This document shows positions 1 to 7,850 of a DNA stretch of 25,645 bases, piece by piece. Within the stretch, counting starts at the first letter, position 1, and each line of letters opens with the position of its first letter. The translations under genes and the position numbers were made by a program. The notes below the pieces were generated by a model. It had not been told where the DNA came from. It saw only the letters and a list, made by a program, of their open reading frames with translations, and did not search any database. Source of the stretch: JAWXBM01 sp034440115 (lineage in GTDB: Bacteria; Pseudomonadota; Gammaproteobacteria; Xanthomonadales; SZUA-36); the NCBI GenBank assembly GCA_034440115.1, contig JAWXBM010000130.1:1-25645 (forward strand), written 5' to 3'.

Positions 1-164
1 ATCAACAGCACACCATGCTGCGGTTCCAGCCGCCCCAGCGCAGAAACGCTGTCGGCTGCGCGGACAACTCCAGGGATGCACGAAAGGCCCAACAGGAAAG
101 CGCTCAGGATGGGTGTAAATACAACAGATTGTGAGTACTGTCGGAAACAAAAATGGAACTTCAT
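1..164 (-). CDS. HlyD/DevB-like export adaptor, 5' end only
   Basis: This is the first 54 codons of a minus-strand gene that runs off the left edge. An ATG at 164 is preceded by a purine-rich GGGAAG at good distance. The peptide has a signal-like segment (about residues 12-37, rich in Leu, Val and Phe, ending in VVRAADS), then SALGRLEPQHGVLL. The 'ALGRLEP' stretch right after the signal is typical of periplasmic adaptor (membrane fusion) subunits of DevB/HlyD-type ABC exporters, where it opens the first beta-barrel strand. If so, it would join an inner-membrane exporter to an outer-membrane channel, and its ABC partners would lie left of the window. The family call rests on one short motif plus the signal, so it is moderate. 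The gene is divergent from the DUF4212 operon, with about 200 bp between them. Confidence 0.55.
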   Translation of the reverse strand, partial: MKFHFCFRQYSQSVVFTPILSAFLLGLSCIPGVVRAADSVSALGRLEPQHGVLL

Positions 165-266
165 TAAAATCTTCCCTGTTTTTGCTTTTCTCGCAAACTA
201 CCAGTCACAGACGCATGCTGCTAGTCGACTGGCAAATTATGCACCTTACTTTACAACAAATCTGCA

Positions 267-280
267 AGTGGCATACCACT
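267..280. repeat. Inverted repeat between divergent genes
   Basis: AGTGG-CATA-CCACT is a perfect 5-bp inverted repeat in the 198-bp gap between the divergent adaptor gene and the DUF4212 operon. It could be a regulator site because it lies between two outward start codons, but arms this short also occur by chance. Nothing else in the gap is distinctive. Confidence 0.2.
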
Positions 281-362
281 GGAAAGTTCTGCGTCAGTAC
301 TGCTACTGTACAACGGCTGTTTTTCAGACCAATCACCCAGCGTTTTAAGGAAACCACCCCAT

Positions 363-701
363 ATGCCGTCCGAAATTGTAAGCCCACCGGAAAACCCAAA
401 GGAAATAGAAAACGAACGCGCCCGGCAATATTGGCGCGCCAATCTGCGCCTGGTGGGGATGTGCCTGGTGGTTTGGTTTTTAGCCTCCTACGGTTGCGGC
501 ATCCTGTTCTTCGATGCCCTGAACCAATACCAACTGTTTGGTTTCAAGCTGGGTTTCTGGTTTGCGCAACAGGGTTCGATCTATATCTTTCTGCTATTGA
601 TTCTGTTTTATGTGTTGCGCATCAATGCCCTGGATCGTCGATTTGGGGTGCACGAACATGACGGGAAAGATGCTGGGCCAGATGCGGGGAATGAATCCTG
701 A
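363..701 (+). CDS. DUF4212 small subunit of sodium:solute symporter
   Basis: A 112-residue protein with two membrane segments (about residues 29-50 and 70-88). Between the charged N-terminus and the first helix is RQYWRANLRL, the typical opening of DUF4212 proteins (YWRxNLRL). The C-terminal tail is short, acidic and cytosolic. The family is known as a small membrane partner encoded directly before large SSS-family permeases related to acetate/lactate-type carriers. Here the stop codon overlaps the next gene's ATG (TGATG), so translation is probably coupled. AAGGA lies about 12 bases before the ATG, which supports this start. The substrate cannot be read from the sequence; a short organic acid is the family-based guess. 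Confidence 0.9.
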   Translation: MPSEIVSPPENPKEIENERARQYWRANLRLVGMCLVVWFLASYGCGILFFDALNQYQLFGFKLGFWFAQQGSIYIFLLLILFYVLRINALDRRFGVHEHDGKDAGPDAGNES

Positions 702-2464
702 TGGAACTGAAAACCCTGACTTATCTGGTGGTTGGACTGAGCTTTGTGCTCTACATCGTTATCGCTATTGCTTCCAAGGCCAAATCCACCGGTGATTTTT
801 ATGTCGCCGGTAAGGGTGTGCATCCCATCGCCAACGGTATGGCCACCGGCGCCGACTGGATGTCGGCCGCGTCGTTTATTTCCATGGCCGGCCTGATCGC
901 CTTCCAGGGCTATGGCGGTTCGGTGTATCTGATGGGCTGGACCGGCGGTTACGTGCTTCTGGCCTTGTTACTGGCACCTTATCTGCGTAAATACGGCCGC
1001 TACACCGTACCTGAATTCATCGGTGATCGTTATTACTCCAACACCGCGCGGGCGGTGGCCGTGATCTGCCTGATTTTTATTTCCTTTACCTATGTGGCCG
1101 GGCAGATGCGCGGCGTGGGCATCGTATTCTCACGCTTCCTGGAAGTGCCGGTACACATCGGCCTGGTGATCGGCATGGCCATCGTGTTTGTCTATGCCGT
1201 GCTGGGTGGCATGAAAGGCATTACCTACACCCAGGTGGCACAATATTGTGTGTTGATTTTTGCCTATACCATTCCGGCGATTTTTATTGCCATGCAGGTG
1301 ACCGGCAACCCGGTGCCGCAACTGGGGCTGGGCAGCAAGCTTGTGGGTGAGAACATTTATTTGCTGGAGAAACTGGACGCGGTGGTCACCGAGCTGGGCT
1401 TTCGCGAATACACCCAAGGCAATAAAAGCACCATCGACATGTTTATGATCACACTCGCTTTGATGGTCGGCACCGCAGGCCTGCCTCATGTCATCGTGCG
1501 TTTTTTCACCGTACCCAAAGTTTCGGATGCGCGTAAATCTGCCGGTTATGCTTTGTTCTTTATTGCCATTCTCTACACCACCGCTCCGGCGGTAGGCGCC
1601 ATGGCGCGGCTGAACCTGCTGGATACCATCCAGCCTGGCGCGGTAGGCAGTGTGGACGGCAACATGGCCTATGCCGACCGGCCGCAATGGTTCAAAACCT
1701 GGGAAGACACCGGCTTACTGGTTTTTGATGATCACAATGGCGATAGCCGGATACAGTATTACAACGACACGAACATGGATTTTGTTGCCAAGGCCGAGGC
1801 TTTCGGCTGGCAAGGCAATGAATTGACGGTAGACCCCGATATCATGGTGCTGGCCAATCCGGAAATCGCCGCCCTGCCCAACTGGGTGATCGCGCTGGTA
1901 GCAGCGGGTGGCATTGCTGCGGCTTTGTCCACCGCCGCCGGTTTATTGCTGGTGATTTCCTCGTCCATCTCGCACGATTTGCTGAAAGGCATCCTGATGC
2001 CGGGCATCACTGAAAAAGACGAATTACGCGCTGGCCGTATGGCTGCTGCAGTGGCAATTCTGATTGCCGGTTATCTGGGTTTCAATCCGCCGGGCTTCGT
2101 GGCACAGGTGGTAGCTTTTGCATTTGGGCTGGCGGCTGCATCCTTATTCCCGGCCATACTGATGGGCATATTTTCCACCCGCATCAACAAGGCGGGCGCC
2201 ATTGCCGGCATGTTGACCGGTCTGATATTCACTTTTAGCTACATCGTGGTATTCAAGGGCGTGTTCTTTGCACCCATGCGTGAAAATATTGCAGCCAACT
2301 GGTTATTCGGCATATCACCCGAAGGCATAGGCGTGATTGGCATGCTGCTGAATTTTGCCGTGGCTTACGTGGTCAGCTACCTGGGTAAGGCACCGCCCGA
2401 ACACGTGCAGCAGCTGGTGCAGGACATCCGTGTGCCGTGGACAGTAGAACGCTCTGGCAGCTAG
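701..2464 (+). CDS. Sodium:solute symporter (SSS family, VC_2705-like)
   Basis: A 587-residue polytopic permease of the SSS/SLC5 superfamily. It opens with a first helix, then the diagnostic STGDFYVAGKGV and the Ala/Ser/Gly-rich GADWMSAASFISMAGLIA (about residues 27-68), followed by further helices to the end. It pairs with the preceding DUF4212 gene, a pairing known for the VC_2705 subfamily. It should import a small organic anion with Na+ at the inner membrane, but the substrate is not decided by sequence. A long hydrophilic loop at about residues 310-390 interrupts the helices and holds DHNGDSRI (D344 to I351), which resembles an EF-hand-like calcium loop. The gene ends only 6 bp from the stop of the convergent TPR gene and no terminator hairpin is visible between them. 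Confidence 0.93.
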   Translation: MELKTLTYLVVGLSFVLYIVIAIASKAKSTGDFYVAGKGVHPIANGMATGADWMSAASFISMAGLIAFQGYGGSVYLMGWTGGYVLLALLLAPYLRKYGRYTVPEFIGDRYYSNTARAVAVICLIFISFTYVAGQMRGVGIVFSRFLEVPVHIGLVIGMAIVFVYAVLGGMKGITYTQVAQYCVLIFAYTIPAIFIAMQVTGNPVPQLGLGSKLVGENIYLLEKLDAVVTELGFREYTQGNKSTIDMFMITLALMVGTAGLPHVIVRFFTVPKVSDARKSAGYALFFIAILYTTAPAVGAMARLNLLDTIQPGAVGSVDGNMAYADRPQWFKTWEDTGLLVFDDHNGDSRIQYYNDTNMDFVAKAEAFGWQGNELTVDPDIMVLANPEIAALPNWVIALVAAGGIAAALSTAAGLLLVISSSISHDLLKGILMPGITEKDELRAGRMAAAVAILIAGYLGFNPPGFVAQVVAFAFGLAAASLFPAILMGIFSTRINKAGAIAGMLTGLIFTFSYIVVFKGVFFAPMRENIAANWLFGISPEGIGVIGMLLNFAVAYVVSYLGKAPPEHVQQLVQDIRVPWTVERSGS

Positions 2465-2470
2465 CAGCCT

Positions 2471-4177
2471 TCAGTTTTCTTCCAGACTGAGCGGCAATCC
2501 TTCGGACTCGATTTCAGGATCAGATTCGGCACCATGCTGGATGCGTTCCAGCGTTTGCCTGGTGTATGCCGCTTCAGAATCTTTGCCTTGTTTTTCCAAT
2601 GCGGTAGCCAGCCCTTCCAGACTGGCAGAGCGTAAGCGAGCGCGTTTCAGTTGTAACTTGAACGCCGCTTCGGCTTCGGCATATTTGCGCGCCTCCAGCA
2701 ACATTTCACCTTCAAGCTCAGCACTGGGCCAATCGACAAATGGCGGACCAAAGGCATAGGGCATGGTGCCTTCGAGCTTGCTGGCCTCTGCCGCATAACG
2801 TGCTGCCTGCTGGCTTTCACCTTTGGCAAACTCGATTCCAGCCAACAACTCCTGCTCCAGCACTTTCAGGCGAATCAGAAACTGCTGCTGCGAAGGCGTA
2901 ACTTCATCCTTTTGCGAGAGTAAACGGGACAATTCAGATTGCAGGGTCCGGAACTGCCCCAAATATTGGTTTGCTTCGGAAGACTGCCCTGCATGAGCGG
3001 CCCGCATACCCTGCACAAAGCTGTAGTTCAGATTGGGATCGAAGGAATCGCCCAACTTGAATTTCCAGTCGGAAACTGCACCGGTCCAATCGCGGGTTTC
3101 AATCAGATAACGGGTCCACATCTGCACCACCGAACCGGTAATCGATCTATCCGGTTCCAGCACCATACGATCTTCCGGCGCCTTGTTCTCTGCCTGTAAT
3201 TCCTTGTAGGCGGCTTTCAATAAAACCAAGGCATCAGCATTGCGACCCTGCTGCAACAGGCCATATAAAAGCCAAAAATTATAGTGACCCCAGTGGCGCG
3301 CTGGCTCACCCTGCTCGATACGCATGGCATTCTGCACCCGCACCGCATTTTCGTTGGCACTGACCACGTCATCCCACATACCCAAAGCAACGAAGATGTG
3401 CGAAGTCATGTGCAAAGAATGCCCGGCATCCGGGGCCATGCGGGCCAAAGCCCGCGCAGCCGCTAGCCCCAATACCGCATGGTCGGGATCATCCACGCCA
3501 TGAATTAAATAATGCGCAGCACCTGGATGCTCGGGATTAGCGCTGAATACATCCTGTGCCAGCGCTGTGCTGAGCATGTAACTGGGAATATCGCGCACAC
3601 CGGCATTCACACCGAACAAGGACATGGCATAGAACAACTGTACTTCATGATCATTCGGATACTGCAGCGCCATTAATTCCAGCGCCTGCGCATAAGCCTG
3701 GTCACGCTGTTGCTTGGTGCCTGGGCCATAAAGCACTTCCAGCGAAGCCAGATAAGCCTGCTCTTTGGGATTTTCTGTGACCGCCAGGCGTTGCTCCACT
3801 GTGGCACTGAGTTTGAGCAGTACCTCACGTGCAGCCGCCAGGTCTTGCTCGTCCCAGATGGGATGGTTGTGCGTCATGGCTTCACCCCAGTAAGCCATAG
3901 CGAAATCGGGCTCGATTTCCTGCGCCGCGATAAACTCCTCGCGGGCAAAGGGATATTCGAACAAATGCAATAACAACACGCCGCGGATAAAAGCCGCCTG
4001 TGCTTGCGGGTTTGTGGCACTGGTGGGAAAATCAATTTTCCCCAGCACCCTGGCAGCCTGCTGGGAATCATGGGCGTGTTCCTGGGCAGCCAGCGGTGCA
4101 GCAAACAGAACGAGCAACATGCAGACCAGCGACCATCGCTTGGGCAAAATGCTGCCAATCGAATATTTAGTCATCAT
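2471..4177 (-). CDS. Secreted tetratricopeptide-repeat protein
   Basis: An exported alpha-solenoid protein of about 568 residues. The open frame extends to 4249, but I prefer the Met-Met pair at 4177/4174: it gives a clean signal peptide (basic start, hydrophobic LVCMLLVLFAAPLAA, cleavage near AQE), while the upstream Met would add a long non-signal leader. No clear ribosome site decides it. The body has repeated helix pairs such as EFIAAQEIEPDFAMAYWGEA and later repeats near the C-terminus (AEAAFKLQLKRARLRSASLE). Conserved His-rich motifs HYLIHGVDD and HMTSHIF lie in the middle. Such TPR proteins are common in Proteobacteria without known function, and a periplasmic scaffold role is only inference. 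It is convergent with the symporter and divergent from the kinase. Confidence 0.85.
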   Translation of the reverse strand: MMTKYSIGSILPKRWSLVCMLLVLFAAPLAAQEHAHDSQQAARVLGKIDFPTSATNPQAQAAFIRGVLLLHLFEYPFAREEFIAAQEIEPDFAMAYWGEAMTHNHPIWDEQDLAAAREVLLKLSATVEQRLAVTENPKEQAYLASLEVLYGPGTKQQRDQAYAQALELMALQYPNDHEVQLFYAMSLFGVNAGVRDIPSYMLSTALAQDVFSANPEHPGAAHYLIHGVDDPDHAVLGLAAARALARMAPDAGHSLHMTSHIFVALGMWDDVVSANENAVRVQNAMRIEQGEPARHWGHYNFWLLYGLLQQGRNADALVLLKAAYKELQAENKAPEDRMVLEPDRSITGSVVQMWTRYLIETRDWTGAVSDWKFKLGDSFDPNLNYSFVQGMRAAHAGQSSEANQYLGQFRTLQSELSRLLSQKDEVTPSQQQFLIRLKVLEQELLAGIEFAKGESQQAARYAAEASKLEGTMPYAFGPPFVDWPSAELEGEMLLEARKYAEAEAAFKLQLKRARLRSASLEGLATALEKQGKDSEAAYTRQTLERIQHGAESDPEIESEGLPLSLEEN

Positions 4178-4281
4178 TAAGCGCTGCATTCTGTGTAGCA
4201 TGTTGTTCACCTGATTGTTCATGTCGTGGTTTATCCAAATCGCTGGCATAGTATAGCGATCGCCAGATTTTAAATATTTTA

Positions 4282-4914
4282 ATGACCCAGAGAAAATTCA
4301 TCGCCATTGCCGGCAATATAGGCGCAGGGAAATCTTCCATGCTGGAGTTTCTCAGCAGCACCTACCAGGTCGAGCCGTTTTACGAACCCAACGAAGCCAA
4401 CCCCTACCTGCCTGACTTTTACGCTGACATGAAGCGCTGGGCTTTTCAGTCGCAGTTGTTTTTTCTCAGCAATAAGTTCCGCATTCACCAGGAAGCCGAC
4501 AAACTCGACGGCGTGGTGGTGCTGGATCGCAGCATTTACGAAGATGCGGAAATCTTCGCCACCGCTCTGCAGCGCATGCGCAAGATCGACCAACGCGACT
4601 GGAATACCTATTGGGATTTTTATCAGAACATCATTCGCTCCATTCAGCCGCCTGATCTGCTGATTTACCTGCGTTGCCCGGTGCGCATTCTGCGTCAACG
4701 CATACGCAATCGCGGCCGTTCCATGGAGCAGGACATACCGAACAGCTATTTGCAGCGGCTGGACCAACTCTATGCAGAATGGCTGAGCCGTTACACTTTG
4801 AGTGAAGTGCTGGTGATTGAATCCAATCAGTTGGACTATGTCTCCGACCTGATCGACCGACAGGACTTGCGTGAACGCATCGAGGCGTTGGGCTATTTAA
4901 ACCAGAGTGTTTGA
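4282..4914 (+). CDS. Deoxynucleoside kinase (dNK family)
   Basis: A 210-residue cytosolic kinase. The P-loop GNIGAGKSS (residues 11-19) is followed by the substrate-side motif EPNEANPYL, then LDRSIYEDAEIF (D82-R83-S84, the DRS motif of deoxyribonucleoside kinases), and an Arg-rich lid (RQRIRNRGRSME, about 145-156). Length and motif order fit the dCK/dGK-like dNK family, which phosphorylates deoxynucleosides to monophosphates for salvage. The exact base preference (dA/dG versus dC/dT) cannot be told. It stands alone between a divergent TPR gene and a downstream exported protein 60 bp away. The region before the ATG is AT-rich (TTTTAAATATTTTA) with no good Shine-Dalgarno sequence. Confidence 0.9.
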   Translation: MTQRKFIAIAGNIGAGKSSMLEFLSSTYQVEPFYEPNEANPYLPDFYADMKRWAFQSQLFFLSNKFRIHQEADKLDGVVVLDRSIYEDAEIFATALQRMRKIDQRDWNTYWDFYQNIIRSIQPPDLLIYLRCPVRILRQRIRNRGRSMEQDIPNSYLQRLDQLYAEWLSRYTLSEVLVIESNQLDYVSDLIDRQDLRERIEALGYLNQSV

Positions 4915-4974
4915 ATTGACCAACCTGACCCCATATGGGATAGCAGACTGCCAAAAACCAAGAGAATTTTCGCC

Positions 4975-5499
4975 ATGAAGATTTCACAACTCCGCTACCT
5001 GATGCTGTTGGCTAGCTTTCTGACGCTGATCCTGCCCCTGGCCAGCCTGCTGGCACAGGAGGAGGCACCAGAAATAAACCAGGGGCCCACTGAAAGCGCC
5101 AAGCTCACTCCTCTGGCCCAACCGATGGAAATCAAACGCATGCCTCGGTTGACGGTAAACGTCGAGGGCTTGACAGCTGAAGTTGGTAAGGTGGAACTCA
5201 GCCTGTTTAATTCGGCTGAGACCTTTATGACAGAGCCTTTTTTACAGGACTCAGGCAAGCCGAATGAAAACGGCACACTGAAGGTGACATTTCTGAACGT
5301 TTTTGAAGGTCAGTACGGGCTGGTCGTGGTTCATGATGAAAACGACAACGGCCTTTACGATGCAGGCTTTCTCGGCCTGTTTGGCGCCGAACCAGTGGGC
5401 TATTCCAATAATGCCAGTCCTTGGCTAGGCCGGCCTTCGTGGGAAGCCGTAAGCTTCGAAGTGCAGGAAGACCTCGCAATCACCGTGCATATGGATTGA
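4975..5499 (+). CDS. DUF2141 exported protein
   Basis: A 174-residue protein with an N-terminal signal peptide (hydrophobic LMLLASFLTLILPLASLLA, cleavage near AQE) and one DUF2141 domain in the second half. Diagnostic pieces are GQYGLVVVHDENDNGLYD, then GYSNNASP and the WEAVSFEV strand near the end, in the family order. DUF2141 proteins are small periplasmic or secreted beta-sandwich proteins of unknown function. The DENDNG turn is an acidic loop of the kind that often binds calcium, but that is inference. The start at 4975 is backed by AAGAGAA about 9 bases upstream. The gene follows the kinase on the same strand with a 60-bp gap, so co-transcription is possible. Confidence 0.85.
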   Translation: MKISQLRYLMLLASFLTLILPLASLLAQEEAPEINQGPTESAKLTPLAQPMEIKRMPRLTVNVEGLTAEVGKVELSLFNSAETFMTEPFLQDSGKPNENGTLKVTFLNVFEGQYGLVVVHDENDNGLYDAGFLGLFGAEPVGYSNNASPWLGRPSWEAVSFEVQEDLAITVHMD

Positions 5500-5552
5500 T
5501 AATGAACCTCGCATCACCAACACAAATCAACCGGCCCGGGCAGGATTAAAGC

Positions 5553-6638
5553 CTAGATCAGCACTTCAGCCACTGGCCGCCGCAGTGACATCGGCATCGC
5601 CGGGGCTCGGCCAAACCGGATCACCAGATCGGGCCGAACCTCGGGTTGCCCCAGCCAACTTGCGAATTCTGCGCGCAACGGACCTAGCTCAACCGGTTGG
5701 TTGAGATGGGCGTTGCGAATGCCAAGCACCGTCGCTTGCAGCGCGAACCGCTCAAAGCTGCGACCCACCTTGATCCAGTGTTCGGGATCGGCGCGGTCGC
5801 CGACAAACACCGCGATTGCGGCAGAGGACCGGACATGGTCTCGATACTTGTCATTCTCGCCGTCCTTACTGAACGCCATGCCGAACAAGGTTGGTCCCAG
5901 CCAGCCGGGCAGAACCGGATTGCCGGAACAGGCGGCAAACAATCCGTCGTTTGAGGCAAGCGCCTGATCCGGGCTGAAGCGGATCCAGTCTCGAAGTTCC
6001 TCGACGAAGGCGGGGTCATCTATCTGGGTGCTGTTGCCCGCTATCACGAATTCCAGAATCGCTTCGCGATCCGCCGCCTCGGTGAAAAACTGGACCGACA
6101 CGCCTTCTTGCTGGGCAGCGCTCTCCAGTAGCGCCATATCCTGGACTGAAATCGGCTGACCGTCATAGGCCGAGCGCGTCGATTGCCGCAGTGGGATCGC
6201 TTGGTAAAGCGTCGAAGGCCTGCTGGGGCCGGGTTGCAGGGCGATGTCTATCGCGCTCTCTCCGTCTTTCCGAATATCCATCCCGGCACTGCGGGCGTGC
6301 GCCTTCGCCGCAATCATGAGGTTTTCGGCAGCACAACCAAGACTGACATAAAGATGATGGTCATCCGGGTCCACAACCGCAGTGCGGCGTGTCAAATCTG
6401 GCAGGATGGATACGCCCGCGCCATTCAGTCGAAAGCGCCAAGGCTGGGTGTTATGCCCGTTTGCCGCCAGCGTCGCCATGCGCACGAGATCCGTCATCTC
6501 GGGGTCTGCAGAAAGCAGTTGTCGCTGGCGGTGTACCTCGTCATCATACGTATCCAACCTCGGCCAAAGACCGTAGCCAACGGCTCCGATCGCGGCGACG
6601 GAGAGGCCCGACGCAAGGAGAGTTCTGCGCAAAATCAT
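5553..6638 (-). CDS. Acg-like nitroreductase-fold oxidoreductase, Tat-type leader
   Basis: A 361-residue protein. The first 25 residues (MILRRTLLASGLSVAAIGAV...) carry a twin-arginine pair before a hydrophobic stretch, consistent with Tat export or membrane anchoring. NTQPWRF (residues 63-69) is the signature of nitroreductase-fold FMN proteins of the Acg type, and the length fits that family. FMN binding and NAD(P)H-linked reduction are expected from the family; substrate is unknown and some Acg members may only store flavin. A late segment GRSFERFALQATVLGIRNAH is the usual cofactor-side helix. The gene lies alone between plus-strand neighbours, and its wording (many CGG, GAC and GCG codons) looks somewhat more GC-rich than theirs, so lateral gain is possible but not measured. 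Confidence 0.8.
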   Translation of the reverse strand: MILRRTLLASGLSVAAIGAVGYGLWPRLDTYDDEVHRQRQLLSADPEMTDLVRMATLAANGHNTQPWRFRLNGAGVSILPDLTRRTAVVDPDDHHLYVSLGCAAENLMIAAKAHARSAGMDIRKDGESAIDIALQPGPSRPSTLYQAIPLRQSTRSAYDGQPISVQDMALLESAAQQEGVSVQFFTEAADREAILEFVIAGNSTQIDDPAFVEELRDWIRFSPDQALASNDGLFAACSGNPVLPGWLGPTLFGMAFSKDGENDKYRDHVRSSAAIAVFVGDRADPEHWIKVGRSFERFALQATVLGIRNAHLNQPVELGPLRAEFASWLGQPEVRPDLVIRFGRAPAMPMSLRRPVAEVLI

Positions 6639-6719
6639 GTGTACACCTCTTCGGCCAAGTATCCATCAACACGTTATTTTCACGGCTATTCTGGCAAGCT
6701 AGTGAAAAGAAACCGGCTT

Positions 6720-6738
6720 AGTGCTTTAGTAGAGCACT
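6720..6738. repeat. Inverted repeat upstream of RND operon
   Basis: AGTGCT-TTAGTAG-AGCACT is a perfect 6-bp inverted repeat with a 7-bp centre, in the 139-bp gap between the divergent nitroreductase and RND adaptor genes. Its place just before the RND start suits a regulator operator for either gene. No regulator gene is next to it, so the function is inferred from position only. Confidence 0.3.
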
Positions 6739-6777
6739 GATTGACCCAATATCTTTTTCGAAAACCAATGATAAGAC

Positions 6778-7824
6778 ATGGTCGACAGTGAGAGTAACAT
6801 GCGTGGAGGCAATCTTAGTTTCCGGATCAGAGCTTGGTGCAGCTTGTTATTGCTGCTGCTTGCCAGCGGCTTGGCCGCGCAGGAAACCGTTTCCGTCAGC
6901 ATTCAACCGCTGAGCGAAGTCCTGGTAGACCTGGAACGCAGCGCCTCGGCTGAAGTGCTGTCGTTAAACCGCGCCGTGATCGCCGCGGAAGTCGTTGGAG
7001 TTGTCCAACTCATCCACGCCGATGTTGGCGCTGAGGTCAAGCAGGGCGACCTGCTGATGCAGATCGACCCGGCGGATTACCGGCTGGCTTTGCAGCAGGC
7101 AGAAGCCGGTCTGGCCACCAGCAAGGCACAGAAAGCACAGGCCGATGTGCGCTTGCAACGCGCCCGTCAGTTGATCGAAGGCAACTACCTTTCGGCTGAC
7201 GACTTACTGGCCAGGGAAACCGAGGCGCAAGTGGCCAGCTCGCAGATCCTGGTACAAGAAGCCGTGGTAGCCATTGCGCGCCGGAATCTGGCCAAATGCC
7301 GCATCGTGGCTCCATTCAATGGTGTGGTTTCACGCCGCATGGCTCAGGCCGGCGGCTATGTCAGCCTGGGAACACCCTTGCTGGAATTCTCCGAAACCGA
7401 TCGTTTTGAGCTGGACGCCGAGGTTCCGGATGAACTGGCCGACTCTCTGGGCCGCGCCGAAAAGATCGAGTTCCATTCGCGCAATGAGAGCTGGCCGGTT
7501 GAACTGCTGCGGCTATCACCCGTGATCGAAACCGAACGACGCAGCCGTGCCGCACGTTTTCGATTCATCGAGAACGCGCCTGCAATCGGGCGAAGTGGCG
7601 AAGTGTTTTGGCGAGTCAGCCGCGGTTTACTGCCTGCCAACCTGCTCATACGACGCAATGGGCTTCTGGGTATCTTCCTGGCCGAGAGCGGCAAAGCCCG
7701 CTTCACGCCTTTGCCCAACGCGCAGGAAGGTCGGCCAGTGCCGGTACAACTGTCAATCGACGCCTTGATTGTGGTCACGGGCCGGGATCGTCTGCAAGAC
7801 GGCGACCCGATCAAGCAACCCTGA
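6778..7824 (+). CDS. RND efflux periplasmic adaptor subunit
   Basis: A 348-residue adaptor (341 if translation starts at the second ATG, 6799, which has GAGAG upstream and gives a tighter signal peptide). The signal peptide is WCSLLLLLLASGLAA. The order is then that of RND membrane fusion proteins: first lipoyl half (AAEVVGVVQLIHADVGAEVKQG), a coiled-coil hairpin rich in Ala and Gln (LALQQAEAGLATSKAQKAQA...), second lipoyl half (IVAPFNGVVSRRMAQAGGYV) and beta-barrel parts. It should bridge the inner-membrane pump encoded 26 bp downstream and an outer-membrane channel. No TolC-like gene is in the window, so a shared channel elsewhere is expected. The substrate is unknown. Confidence 0.92.
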   Translation: MVDSESNMRGGNLSFRIRAWCSLLLLLLASGLAAQETVSVSIQPLSEVLVDLERSASAEVLSLNRAVIAAEVVGVVQLIHADVGAEVKQGDLLMQIDPADYRLALQQAEAGLATSKAQKAQADVRLQRARQLIEGNYLSADDLLARETEAQVASSQILVQEAVVAIARRNLAKCRIVAPFNGVVSRRMAQAGGYVSLGTPLLEFSETDRFELDAEVPDELADSLGRAEKIEFHSRNESWPVELLRLSPVIETERRSRAARFRFIENAPAIGRSGEVFWRVSRGLLPANLLIRRNGLLGIFLAESGKARFTPLPNAQEGRPVPVQLSIDALIVVTGRDRLQDGDPIKQP

Positions 7825-7850
7825 TCTGACCTCGTTAATAGATCGCTGCC

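Noticed and set aside
131..661. Open frame of 176 codons on the plus strand over the DUF4212 gene
   Set aside because: It overlaps the DUF4212 frame, which has family motifs, membrane helices and a coupled neighbour; the 176-codon translation is low-complexity and unlike any protein.
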